Below, one piece after another: positions 7,440 to 15,210 of a DNA stretch of 64,000 bases. The position numbers and the translations under genes are program-made. The notes below the pieces were generated by a model that had not been told where the DNA came from, searched no databases, and saw nothing but the letters and a program-made list of their open reading frames with translations. Each line of letters starts with the position of its first letter. The stretch's first letter is position 1. The stretch lies in contig NZ_JACCBG010000001.1 of NCBI RefSeq assembly GCF_013409645.1, positions 3,346,001-3,410,000 of the forward strand, written 5' to 3'. Source of the DNA: Nocardioides panaciterrulae. GTDB taxonomy: Bacteria; Actinomycetota; Actinomycetes; Propionibacteriales; Nocardioidaceae.

Positions 7440-8761
7440 CCCGGACGCTGTGGCTGCACTGCGGCTCGTTCAAGGCCGGCTCCTCCCGGATCCAGCACGA
7501 GATCTGGGCCCGGCGCGCCGAGCTGGCCGACCGCGGCTGGCTCTACCCGGAGACCGGGCTGGTCACCGACGAGCCCGACGTCGGGATGCGGCACTCCCAC
7601 TTCGTCTACCAGCGCTATGACCCCCGCCAGTTCCGGTCGCTGCTGGAGGGCCTGGCCGCGGAGATCGCCGCGTCGGGCTGCGACCAGGTGCTGATGTCCT
7701 CCGAGGCCTGGACCCGGCCCGGCTCCGGCCCGGCGCTGGCCGAGCTGGTCGGGCTGCTGCGCGGCCAGGGGCTGGTCGAAGACGTCCGCGGCGTGGTCTA
7801 CCTGCGCAACCGGTTCGACTACGCGCGCAGCTTCTTCCGCGAGCTGACCCGGCGGCGGGGCAACCGCAAGCCGCTGGCCGCGTTCGTGGCCGCCAACGAG
7901 CGGCCGCTGGACCCGCTCGACACGGTGCGCACGCTGCGTGACGCCCTCGCCCCCGGGACGCTGCAGGCGTTCCGCTACGAGGAGGTCGGGGACACCGGGG
8001 TCCACTTCTTCCGGCTGCTGGGCCTCGACGCCGTCGCGGCCGCGGACCGGACCAACACCGGGCTGCCGGCCGTCGAGGTGGAGGCCTGCCGCCAGCTGAA
8101 CCTCGTCGCACCCGAGCTGCAGCCGGCGTGGCCCGGCCTCGCCGCCGCCACCCCGTCCCACGTGCGGCTGGAGCTGCCCGAGGCGGTCGAGCGGTTCGCC
8201 CCCGGCCAGCTGGAGGCGGACCGCGACTACCGGGCCGACCTCGCCGCCGCCACCGGCTGGAGCGAGGCCCAGGTGGACGCCGCCCTGGCCCCGCCGGACC
8301 CCGACGGCGTCGACGTCACCTCGCTGGGGCCGGTGCTGCAGGGGGTGGTGCTGGACTGGGTACGCCGGACCGCCACACCCCTCGTCGAGGTGACGACGTG
8401 GTCACACCCGGACGTCGACCTGCTCGAGCTCAACCAGCCCGACCAGCCCCGGCGCGAGGATGCGGCCGGGGACGCGGCCGGGGACGAGCCCCGGCTGAGC
8501 GGCCGGCTGCTGCTGGCCCCGAGCGTCGCGGACGGCTGGCGGCTGCTGCTGGTCGGTGACCACGAGGAGCGCGAGGCCCGCACCGGCCGGCCGTCACCGG
8601 GGCTGGCCCGCCGGATGCCGGAGCGCCCCGACGCCGGGCACGCGCGGTTCCACGCCTCCCGCGTCGGCTTCGGCGGCGGCGGCCGGCTCGACCTTGTGCT
8701 GGAGCGCGCCTCGGGCGAGCGCAGCGTGGTCGCCACCCTGCGCCGTCGCTGGACGGCCTGA
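7436..8761 (+). CDS. Sulfotransferase-like P-loop protein
   Basis: 441 residues starting at a GTG that overlaps the LicD-like stop. The N-terminus WLHCGSFKAGSSRIQ (residues 6-20) resembles the 5'-phosphosulfate-binding loop of sulfotransferases (GxxKxGSTxLQ), and VYLRNRFDYARSFF (around 121-134) resembles the 3'-phosphate-binding motif with Arg124 and Ser131. This suggests a PAPS-dependent sulfotransferase acting on a surface glycan with the LicD partner. The C-terminal ~150 residues form a second, unrecognised region rich in Asp and Arg. Activity is inferred from motifs only; a non-catalytic relative is possible because the loop reads SFKAGSS rather than the common TPKTGTT. Confidence 0.65.
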   Translation: MTRTLWLHCGSFKAGSSRIQHEIWARRAELADRGWLYPETGLVTDEPDVGMRHSHFVYQRYDPRQFRSLLEGLAAEIAASGCDQVLMSSEAWTRPGSGPALAELVGLLRGQGLVEDVRGVVYLRNRFDYARSFFRELTRRRGNRKPLAAFVAANERPLDPLDTVRTLRDALAPGTLQAFRYEEVGDTGVHFFRLLGLDAVAAADRTNTGLPAVEVEACRQLNLVAPELQPAWPGLAAATPSHVRLELPEAVERFAPGQLEADRDYRADLAAATGWSEAQVDAALAPPDPDGVDVTSLGPVLQGVVLDWVRRTATPLVEVTTWSHPDVDLLELNQPDQPRREDAAGDAAGDEPRLSGRLLLAPSVADGWRLLLVGDHEEREARTGRPSPGLARRMPERPDAGHARFHASRVGFGGGGRLDLVLERASGERSVVATLRRRWTA

Positions 8762-8775
8762 GCCGCGCCCGCGGG

Positions 8776-10266
8776 TCAGTCCGTCCCGGCAGCCTCGTCG
8801 TCGTCGCGGGTCGAGCGGGTCTCCGCTGCGGCGGCCTCGGCGGCGGCTGCCTGGGCGGCGGCTGCCTGGGGGGTCCCCGGGCGCCTCCGCTCGGCCCAGC
8901 CCTGGAGGTTGCGCTGCGGGCCGCCCGAGACGGCCAGCGCGCCCGGCGGCACGTCCTCCCGTACCACGGTGCCGCCCGCCGTACCGGCGCCGTCGCCGAG
9001 GCGGACCGGCGCGACGAAGGTGTTGTTGGCCCCGGTCCTGGCGTGCCGGCCCACGACCGTGCGGTGCTTCTGCACGCCGTCGTAGTTGGCGAAGATCGTG
9101 CCGGCCCCGATGTTGGTGCCCTCGCCGATCTCGGCGTCGCCGACGTAGGACAGGTGCGGTACCTTCGCGCCCTCGCCGATCACGGAGTTCTTGGTCTCCA
9201 CGAAGGCGCCGAGCTTGCCGCGGGCGCCGAGCCGGCTCCCGGGGCGCAGGTAGGTGAACGGGCCGACGTTCGCGCCCGCGCCGATGACCGCGAGCTCGCC
9301 GTGCGCCCGCACCACCTTCGCGCCGGCGCCGATCTCGCAGTCCTTCAGCGTGCAGTCGGGTCCCACGACCGCGTCCTCGGCGACCACGGTCGCGCCCAGC
9401 AGCTGGGTGCCGGGCAGCAGCGTCACGTCGGGCGCGAGCACCACGTCGGCGTCGACCCAGGTGGTGTCGGGGTCCACGATCGTGACGCCCTCGCGCATCC
9501 ACCGGTCGAGGATCCGGCGGTTCAGCTCGCGGCCGAGCTCGGCGAGCTTGGCGCGGTCGTTGGCGCCCTCGGTCTGCATCACGTCCTCGAGCAGGTGCGC
9601 GCCGACCGTGAGCCCGGCGTCGCGGGCGATCCGGACCAGGTCGGTCAGGTAGTACTCGCCGTTGGCGTTGTCGTTGCCGATCCTCGGCAGCGCCTCGAGC
9701 AGGAACTCCGCGTCCAGCGCCAGGATGCCGGAGTTGATCTCGGCGATCTCGCGCTGTACCGCGGTCGCGTCCTTCTCCTCCACGATCGCCTCGACGTCGC
9801 CCTCGTGGTTGCGCAGGATCCGGCCGTAGCCGAACGGCTCGGGCACCACCCCGCTGAGGATGCTGACCGCCCGCTGGGCCGCCTCGTGCTCCTCGGCGAA
9901 GGCGCGCAGGCTCGCGCCGGTGAGCAGCGGCGTGTCGCCGTAGGCCACCACGACGGTGCCGCTGACCTCGCCGTGCTCACGTTGCACCGCCTCGACGGCG
10001 ATGCGTACGGCGTGGCCGGTGCCGTCCTGGGTCTCCTGGACCGCCAGCACCGCCTCGGGTGCCAGCTGCTGGATGTGCGGGGCGACCTGCTCGCGCTGGT
10101 GGCCCACGACCGCGACGATCCGCTGGGGCTCGACCTCGCGGACCGCGGCCAGCACGTGGCCGACCATGCTGCGCCCGCCGATCGGGTGCAGCACCTTGGC
10201 GGTCTTGGACTTCATGCGGGTGCCGCCGCCGGCCGCGAGCACGATGACGGTGAGATTGGTGGCCAT
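8776..10266 (-). CDS. glmU: Bifunctional UDP-N-acetylglucosamine pyrophosphorylase / glucosamine-1-phosphate N-acetyltransferase
   Basis: 496 residues; makes UDP-GlcNAc for peptidoglycan and mycothiol in the cytosol. The N-terminal uridyltransferase domain has LAAGGGTRMKSKTAKVLHP (residues 10-28). The C-terminal half is a left-handed beta-helix with hexapeptide repeats and the acetyltransferase stretch YVGDAEIGEGTNIGAGTIFANYDG. The last ~35 residues are an Ala/Glu-rich, low-complexity extension. ATG at 10266 with GGGAG upstream. The tRNA-Gln gene lies 83 bases upstream on the same strand. The gene would normally be followed by prs, but two opposite-strand genes intervene. Confidence 0.97.
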   Translation of the reverse strand: MATNLTVIVLAAGGGTRMKSKTAKVLHPIGGRSMVGHVLAAVREVEPQRIVAVVGHQREQVAPHIQQLAPEAVLAVQETQDGTGHAVRIAVEAVQREHGEVSGTVVVAYGDTPLLTGASLRAFAEEHEAAQRAVSILSGVVPEPFGYGRILRNHEGDVEAIVEEKDATAVQREIAEINSGILALDAEFLLEALPRIGNDNANGEYYLTDLVRIARDAGLTVGAHLLEDVMQTEGANDRAKLAELGRELNRRILDRWMREGVTIVDPDTTWVDADVVLAPDVTLLPGTQLLGATVVAEDAVVGPDCTLKDCEIGAGAKVVRAHGELAVIGAGANVGPFTYLRPGSRLGARGKLGAFVETKNSVIGEGAKVPHLSYVGDAEIGEGTNIGAGTIFANYDGVQKHRTVVGRHARTGANNTFVAPVRLGDGAGTAGGTVVREDVPPGALAVSGGPQRNLQGWAERRRPGTPQAAAAQAAAAEAAAAETRSTRDDDEAAGTD

Positions 10267-10348
10267 GCTCCCTGTCCTGGGGTGGGGATCGAGGTCGTGC
10301 GCGGCATTCTCGCCGACGGGGGGCCGGATCGCGAGCCCGCCGTGGTGG

Positions 10349-10430
10349 TGGCTCCCCGGGTAGGAGTCGAACCTACGTCGCTAGTCCTGATTCAAAGTCA
10401 GGCGGGCCCTGCCGGCAGACCAACCGGGGA
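10349..10430 (-). tRNA. tRNA-Gln (anticodon TTG)
   Basis: Read on the minus strand, a TCCCCGG acceptor strand pairs with CCGGGGA near the 3' end. The anticodon arm is CCTGA-CTTTGAA-TCAGG, giving anticodon TTG. The T arm is GTAGG-TTCGACT-CCTAC. A discriminator G and an encoded CCA end at 10349. The variable region looks a little long (about nine bases), making the gene about 79 bases without CCA. It lies just upstream of glmU on the same strand. Confidence 0.9.
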
Positions 10431-10476
10431 ATGGCCTCTAACCCTAGGGCCCGCCCGGCGGGGCAGCACCCGGACC

Positions 10477-10524
10477 CGGCAGACCAACCGGCAGACCAAC
10501 CGGCAGACCCACCGGCAGACCGAG
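10477..10524. repeat. Tandem 12-base repeats matching the tRNA-Gln D-arm
   Basis: Four head-to-tail units of CGGCAGACCAAC: two exact (10477-10500), then CGGCAGACCCAC and CGGCAGACCGAG. The exact 12-mer also occurs inside the tRNA-Gln gene at 10413-10424. After the array the sequence continues GAGGAATGAC, echoing GGGGAATGGC beside the tRNA. The array lies in the leader of the ligase gene and upstream of the tRNA. Confidence 0.85.
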
Positions 10525-10569
10525 GAATGACCCCCGACCCGAGGGCCCCGGCGGCGCTAGGGTCGCGTC

Positions 10570-11697
10570 GTGGACCTGCCCGTGATGCCGCCCCTCCAGC
10601 CGATGCTCGCCAAGGCCGTGAAGGGGATCCCCGACCCGGCGTCGGTCGGCGGGCTGAGCTTCGAGCCCAAGTGGGACGGCTTCCGGTGCCTGGTGTTCAA
10701 GGACGGCGACGAGGTCGAGCTCACCAGCCGCAACACCAAGCCGCTGACCCGCTACTTCCCGGAGGTCGTGGCGGCCGCCCGCGCGCAGCTGCCGGAGCGG
10801 TGCGTGCTCGACGGCGAGCTGTTCGTGGCACGCTCCGCCGGCGACGGTGAGGAGCGGCTGGAGTTCGAGGTGCTGCAGGAGCGCATCCATCCCGCGAAGT
10901 CCCGCATCGAGCTGCTCGCGGAGCAGACGCCAGCCGGGTTCGTCGCCTTCGACCTGCTCGCGCTCGGCGACACGTCGTACGTCGACCGTCCCTTCCGCGA
11001 GCGCCGCGCGGCGATGGAGGAGGCGCTCGCAGACCTGGCCGGGCCCTGCTACCTGACCCGCACGACGACCGACGCGGCCGTGGCCGAGGAGTGGTTCCAC
11101 CAGTTCGAGGGCGCCGGGCTCGACGGCGTGGTCGCGAAGCCGCTCGACGCGAGGTACCAACCGAACGCGCGCACGATGCTCAAGATCAAGCACGAGCGCA
11201 CCGCCGACGTCGTGGTCGCGGGCTACCGCGAGCACAAGACCAGCACCCCCGAGCGCCCGCTGCTCGGCAGCCTGCTGCTCGGCTTGTACGACGAGGGCCG
11301 GCTCCAGCACGTCGGCGTGAGTGCGAGCTTCACCGAGAAGCGGCGCGCCGAGCTGTGGCAGGAGCTGCAGCCGCTGGTCGTGCCGGTCGAGGAACACCCC
11401 TGGGGCGAGTGGGCCGACTGGGCGATCGCCAACCCCGACCGCGTCCCCGGCACGCAGAGCCGGTGGAGCGCGGGCAAGGACCTGTCCTTCACGCCGCTGC
11501 GGCCGGCCCTGGTGCTCGAGGTGAAGTACGACCACATGGAGGGTCGCCGGTTCCGGCACACCGCGCAGTTCAAGCGGTGGCGGCCCGACCGCGACCCCGA
11601 GTCGTGCGGCTACGGCCAGCTGGAGGAGCCGGTGAGCTACGACCTCGCTAGGATCCTGGGTGTCCACGACCTGCCGGGAGGCGATCGCGATGAGTGA
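10570..11697 (+). CDS. ligC: ATP-dependent DNA ligase, LigC type
   Basis: 375 residues from a GTG start. It seals nicks using ATP; actinobacterial LigC enzymes are linked to DNA repair, including excision repair and alternative end joining. The adenylation lysine is Lys34 in FEPKWDGFR (KxDG motif I). Later motifs include DGELFV (III), FVAFDLLA (IIIa), GLDGVVAK (IV) and MLKIK (V), followed by an OB-fold C-terminal domain. There is no primase or nuclease domain, unlike LigD. The last codons overlap the start of the next gene by eight bases. A LigD-type polymerase domain gene lies close by at 12337-13437, convergent; no ku gene is visible in the window. Confidence 0.93.
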   Translation: MDLPVMPPLQPMLAKAVKGIPDPASVGGLSFEPKWDGFRCLVFKDGDEVELTSRNTKPLTRYFPEVVAAARAQLPERCVLDGELFVARSAGDGEERLEFEVLQERIHPAKSRIELLAEQTPAGFVAFDLLALGDTSYVDRPFRERRAAMEEALADLAGPCYLTRTTTDAAVAEEWFHQFEGAGLDGVVAKPLDARYQPNARTMLKIKHERTADVVVAGYREHKTSTPERPLLGSLLLGLYDEGRLQHVGVSASFTEKRRAELWQELQPLVVPVEEHPWGEWADWAIANPDRVPGTQSRWSAGKDLSFTPLRPALVLEVKYDHMEGRRFRHTAQFKRWRPDRDPESCGYGQLEEPVSYDLARILGVHDLPGGDRDE

Positions 11698-12259
11698 GAC
11701 CAGCCCCACCCCCAACGGCGAGACCTACCACGTCGTGCTGCTCGTCGAGCAGGAGCTGACCGCGGCCGACGCCGCGCAGGTCCGGTCCCTGCACGAGGGT
11801 CTCGACGAGCCGGTGGCCTACCACGTGCTGATGCCGCTGGAGGACGCCGCGGCGCGGATCGAGTCCGCGATGGGCTCGCTGTCCGCCGGCGAGGTGCTGA
11901 CCTCCCCGACGATCGCGATGAACGACGTCGACCTCGAGGCGGTGCGCAAGGACTGCCAGGAGCGGTCCGCCGCCGACCTGCAGGCGACGCTCGAGGCGCT
12001 GCGCGCCACCGGCGCCACCGCCGAGGGCCGGGTCTGCGGCGAGCCACCGATCGACGCGCTGGCCGCGGAGGTCGCCCGGGTCGACGCCCGCGAGGCGATC
12101 ATCCTGACCCGCTCGCACGTGGTCGCGGAGTTCTTCCACGTCGACTGGACCTCCAAGGCCCGCCGCAAGATCGGCGTGCCGGTCCTGCACCTGCTCGAGC
12201 ACGAGAACTTCGACGAGCAGGCCGAGGGCTACGGCAGCGAGGGCGTCACCGGCTTCTGA
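11690..12259 (+). CDS. Conserved actinobacterial protein with USP-like fold
   Basis: 189 residues. The ATG at 11690 lies inside the ligase 3' end and has GGGAGG eight bases upstream. No signal peptide or membrane segment. Alternating hydrophobic strands and helices (YHVVLLVEQEL, YHVLMPL, AIILTRSH, VPVLHLLEHE) suggest a Rossmann-like, universal-stress-protein-like fold, but without a clear ATP-binding glycine loop. I do not know its function. Coupling to the ligase gene suggests co-expression rather than a defined repair role. Close relatives are sometimes given unrelated enzyme names; I see nothing here to support one. Confidence 0.72.
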   Translation: MSETSPTPNGETYHVVLLVEQELTAADAAQVRSLHEGLDEPVAYHVLMPLEDAAARIESAMGSLSAGEVLTSPTIAMNDVDLEAVRKDCQERSAADLQATLEALRATGATAEGRVCGEPPIDALAAEVARVDAREAIILTRSHVVAEFFHVDWTSKARRKIGVPVLHLLEHENFDEQAEGYGSEGVTGF

Positions 12260-12336
12260 CCGGCGCCGGGGTCGCTGCGGGACGCGCGAGGCGCGCGGGA
12301 CGCCGTACGGCCCGGCCCACCGGCGCGTGCGGTCCC

Positions 12337-13437
12337 TCAGCCCTCGACCCGGTTGCCGTCGGCGTCCCAGTGCGCGGCGACCTTCTTGCTCGGCTGCACC
12401 CGGGGCGGCTCGCCCGGCATCTTCGGGTAGTCCGGCGGGAACGGCATCTCCCCGCCCTCGCTGGCCTCCCACAGCTCCAGCAGCGGCGTCAGGTCGTGGT
12501 GCACCTCGTCGATCGACGCCCAGGCGTCCCCCTGCGAGGCGAGCCGCTCGGGCACCGTGAACAGGTTGAGCTCGCGCGGGTGCCGGACCTCGGCGAGCTC
12601 CTCCCAGCTCAGCGGCGTCGAGACGGGCGCGCCGGGCAGCGGGCGCAGCGAGTACGCCGAGGCGATCGTGCGGTCGCGGCAGTTCTGGTTGAAGTCGACG
12701 AAGACCCGCTCGCCCCGCTGCTCCTTCCACCAGGCGGTGGTGACGCCGCCGTCGCGCTTCTCCAGCTCCCGCCCGAACCCGATCGCGGCGTGCCGCACGT
12801 CGAGGAACTCCCAGCGCGGCGCGATCCGGACGTAGATGTGCACGCCCCGGTTGCCCGAGGTCTTGACGTAGCCCCGCATCCCGAGCTCCTCCAGCAGCTC
12901 GCGGGCCACGCCGGCCACCCGGACCGCGTCGCGGAAGTCGGTGCCGGGCTGCGGGTCGAGGTCGATGCGCAGCTCGTCGGGCCGGTCCTGCCAGGAATCC
13001 GAGGCAGGGTCGCGGCGCACCGGCCAGGGGTGGAAGGTGATCGTCCCCATGTGCGCGCACCAGACCGGCACCGCGATCTCGGTCGGGCAGATCTCCTCGG
13101 CCGTCCGGCCGGACGGGAAGGTGACCTCGACGCTCTCGAGGTAGTCCGGCGCCCCCTTGGGCACCCGCTTCTGGTAGAACGCGTCGGCGCCCCGGTCCTG
13201 GGGGCCGGTGGCCAGCCTCATGCCGGGTCGCACCCCCGAGGTCCAGCGCTCGAGCGCGGTCGGCCGGTCGCGCAGCGCCCGCATCAGGCCGTCCTCGACC
13301 GACGCGACGTAGCGCGCCACCCCCAGCTTGGTGACCTCGGGGGTGTCCTCGGTCGCCTCGTAGATCACCCGGTCCGGGCTCGAGACCCGCACCGAGCGTC
13401 CCCCGGCCTCCACCTCCGCGGCGGCTGTCTTCGCCAT
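12337..13437 (-). CDS. LigD-type primase-polymerase domain protein (stand-alone Pol/PrimPol)
   Basis: 366 residues. LigD polymerase domains add nucleotides, often ribonucleotides, at DNA ends during end joining and gap filling. The catalytic metal site is visible: Asp159 and Asp161 in LRIDLDPQ, the phosphate-binding KTSGNRGVH with His200, and the third acidic residue Asp248 in VFVDFNQN, followed by RPLPGAPVSTPLSW. The protein lacks ligase and phosphoesterase domains, so it is a free-standing version (PrimC/PolDom type). It converges with the LigC ligase and USP-like genes. The ATG at 13437 is followed by a short charged N-terminus. Confidence 0.9.
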   Translation of the reverse strand: MAKTAAAEVEAGGRSVRVSSPDRVIYEATEDTPEVTKLGVARYVASVEDGLMRALRDRPTALERWTSGVRPGMRLATGPQDRGADAFYQKRVPKGAPDYLESVEVTFPSGRTAEEICPTEIAVPVWCAHMGTITFHPWPVRRDPASDSWQDRPDELRIDLDPQPGTDFRDAVRVAGVARELLEELGMRGYVKTSGNRGVHIYVRIAPRWEFLDVRHAAIGFGRELEKRDGGVTTAWWKEQRGERVFVDFNQNCRDRTIASAYSLRPLPGAPVSTPLSWEELAEVRHPRELNLFTVPERLASQGDAWASIDEVHHDLTPLLELWEASEGGEMPFPPDYPKMPGEPPRVQPSKKVAAHWDADGNRVEG

Positions 13438-13509
13438 GGGCTCACGCTAGCGGGGTCGTGGGCCCGAGAGCGCCCCGGCGCGTCCTCGGGCACACGACCC
13501 GATCCGGGG

Positions 13510-13959
13510 TCAGCCGGTGAGGACCGAGTTGGGCTGGAACGTCGGGCGCCGGTCGAGGTCCTCCTTGCCGGGGCGGACGTACTCGAACCCGGCCGTGGTG
13601 ACGATCGTCCAGCTGCGCACGTCCTCCTCCTGGCCGAGCACCCCGCCGGTCAGCCCGCGCACGGCGTCGAGCAGCGACTCCGCGCAGGACAGGTGCGCCG
13701 GCGGGAAGTGGAAGGCGTTGCGGTCGGCCTCGAGCCGGCTGCCGAGGAACGCGATCGGCCGGCCCAGCCCGGCGCCGCACACGCCGCAGACCCGCGACAG
13801 CGCGCACTGCGTGACGCGCCGGCCGTCGAGGCTCCGCACGCTGGGCGCCGAGCCGTCCCGCGGGCCGCCGAACCCGGCGGTCCCGCACGCGAACGGCACG
13901 GGTACGCCGAGCTCCGGGTCGGCCGGCAGCTCGCTGAAGGGGCGGGGAGCGGGGTCCAT
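13510..13959 (-). CDS. Hypothetical protein with cysteine-rich segment
   Basis: 149 residues, third gene of the reductase-desaturase operon; its ATG overlaps the desaturase stop (TGATG) and has GGAGAGGAG upstream. It contains an early Cys (VPFACGTAGF) and a cluster CALSRVCGVCG around residues 52-62, then FHFPPAHLSC. A small metal-binding or zinc-ribbon domain is possible. No signal peptide or membrane helix. I do not recognise a family. The operon position suggests a role linked to lipid desaturation or its electron supply, but that is only contextual. Confidence 0.72.
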   Translation of the reverse strand: MDPAPRPFSELPADPELGVPVPFACGTAGFGGPRDGSAPSVRSLDGRRVTQCALSRVCGVCGAGLGRPIAFLGSRLEADRNAFHFPPAHLSCAESLLDAVRGLTGGVLGQEEDVRSWTIVTTAGFEYVRPGKEDLDRRPTFQPNSVLTG

Positions 13960-15179
13960 CAGTCGTGGCTCCTCTCCTGCGGGCTGCGGGTCCAGGAGCC
14001 GAGCTGCCTGATCCGGGCCGGCCGCTCGGCGTCGGTGCGCCGCTTGCGGTCGCGCACCGGGCTCGGCGGCTCCGGCTGGTCGCTCGAGGTCCAGCTGTTC
14101 GGCACCGAGAGCTTGATGATCGTGCGCAGCGCCTGGCCGTACTGGCGGTGCAGCGGACCGGTCGTGTACGGGATGTCGTACTTCTCGCACAGCGCGCGGA
14201 CCTTCACCGCGATCTCGGCGTACCGGTTGCTCGGCAGGTCGGGGAACAGGTGGTGCTCGATCTGGAACCCCAGGTTGCCGCTGAGGATGTGCAGCAGCGG
14301 CCCGCCGTCGAAGTTCGCGGCGCCGAGGACCTGGCGCAGGTACCACTCCGCGCGGGTCTCGTCCTCGAGCTCCTCCTCGGTGAAGTGCAGCGCCCCGTCG
14401 GGGAAGTGCCCGCAGAAGATGATCACGTAGGACCACAGGTTGCGCGCCAGGTTCGCGGTCATGTTCGCGGTGAGCGTGGTCTTCCACCCCCGGCCCGAGA
14501 GCGCCGGGTAGACGACGTAGTCCTTGAGGATCTGGTTGCGGCCCTTGCGCGCGATCTGGCGCAGCTGCCGCTTCATCTCCTTCGGGTCCTTCTCGCCCTT
14601 GCGGATCCGCTCGAGGTCCAGGTCGTGCAGGGCCACGCCCCACTGGAACAGCGTCGCGAGCGCCGCGTTGTAGACCGGCTGGCCGAGGTTGGCCGGGTGC
14701 CACTTCTGCTCGCGGGCCATCCGCAGGATGCCGTACCCGATGTCGTTGTCGTAGCCGAGCACGTTGGTGAACTGGTGGTGGATGTAGTTGTGGCTGTGCT
14801 TCCACTGCTCGGCCGGCTGGGCGGTGTCCCACTCCCAGTTGCTGGAGTGGATCTCGGGGTCGTTCATCCAGTCCCACTGGCCGTGCATGACGTTGTGGCC
14901 GATCTCCATGTTCTCGAGGACCTTGGCCAGCCCGAGGAACGTCGCGCCGGCGACCCAGGCGGGGGTGCGCGCCCGCCTGCTCCGGGAGCCGGCGAGCAGC
15001 GTGAGCCGCCCGGCGGCCGCGAGGCCGCGCTGCACCCTGATCATCCGGTTGATGTACGCCGCGTCCGCGGCACAGCGGGACTCCTCGACGTCCCGGCGGA
15101 TCTGGTCGAGCTCGCGCCCGATCTGCTCCACCTCGTCGGCCGTGAGGTGGGTGTACTCCTTGACGTCCGAGATCGCCAT
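13959..15179 (-). CDS. Acyl-CoA desaturase (DesA3-like fatty acid desaturase)
   Basis: 406 residues; introduces a double bond into acyl-CoA at the membrane using electrons from the adjacent reductase. The three histidine boxes of membrane desaturases are complete: HNVMH at 95-99, HSHNYIHH at 128-135 and QIEHH at 306-310. Hydrophobic segments lie before box 1 and between boxes 2 and 3. The extended charged N-terminus (first ~45 residues) is common in DesA3-like proteins. It lies 31 bases downstream of the reductase gene and overlaps the following hypothetical gene. The likely product is oleate from stearoyl-CoA, by analogy with mycobacterial DesA3 and its reductase Rv3230c; the regiospecificity is inferred. 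Confidence 0.92.
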   Translation of the reverse strand: MAISDVKEYTHLTADEVEQIGRELDQIRRDVEESRCAADAAYINRMIRVQRGLAAAGRLTLLAGSRSRRARTPAWVAGATFLGLAKVLENMEIGHNVMHGQWDWMNDPEIHSSNWEWDTAQPAEQWKHSHNYIHHQFTNVLGYDNDIGYGILRMAREQKWHPANLGQPVYNAALATLFQWGVALHDLDLERIRKGEKDPKEMKRQLRQIARKGRNQILKDYVVYPALSGRGWKTTLTANMTANLARNLWSYVIIFCGHFPDGALHFTEEELEDETRAEWYLRQVLGAANFDGGPLLHILSGNLGFQIEHHLFPDLPSNRYAEIAVKVRALCEKYDIPYTTGPLHRQYGQALRTIIKLSVPNSWTSSDQPEPPSPVRDRKRRTDAERPARIRQLGSWTRSPQERSHD

Positions 15180-15210
15180 GTCGGGTCTCCTGTTCGTTGC
15201 GGGGTGGTGG

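Noticed and set aside
10349..10430. Calling the tRNA a class II (Leu/Ser) tRNA because the variable region looks long.
   Set aside because: The anticodon TTG in a standard seven-base loop gives Gln, the variable region has no stable stem, and a tRNA-Gln near glmU fits what I recall from mycobacteria.
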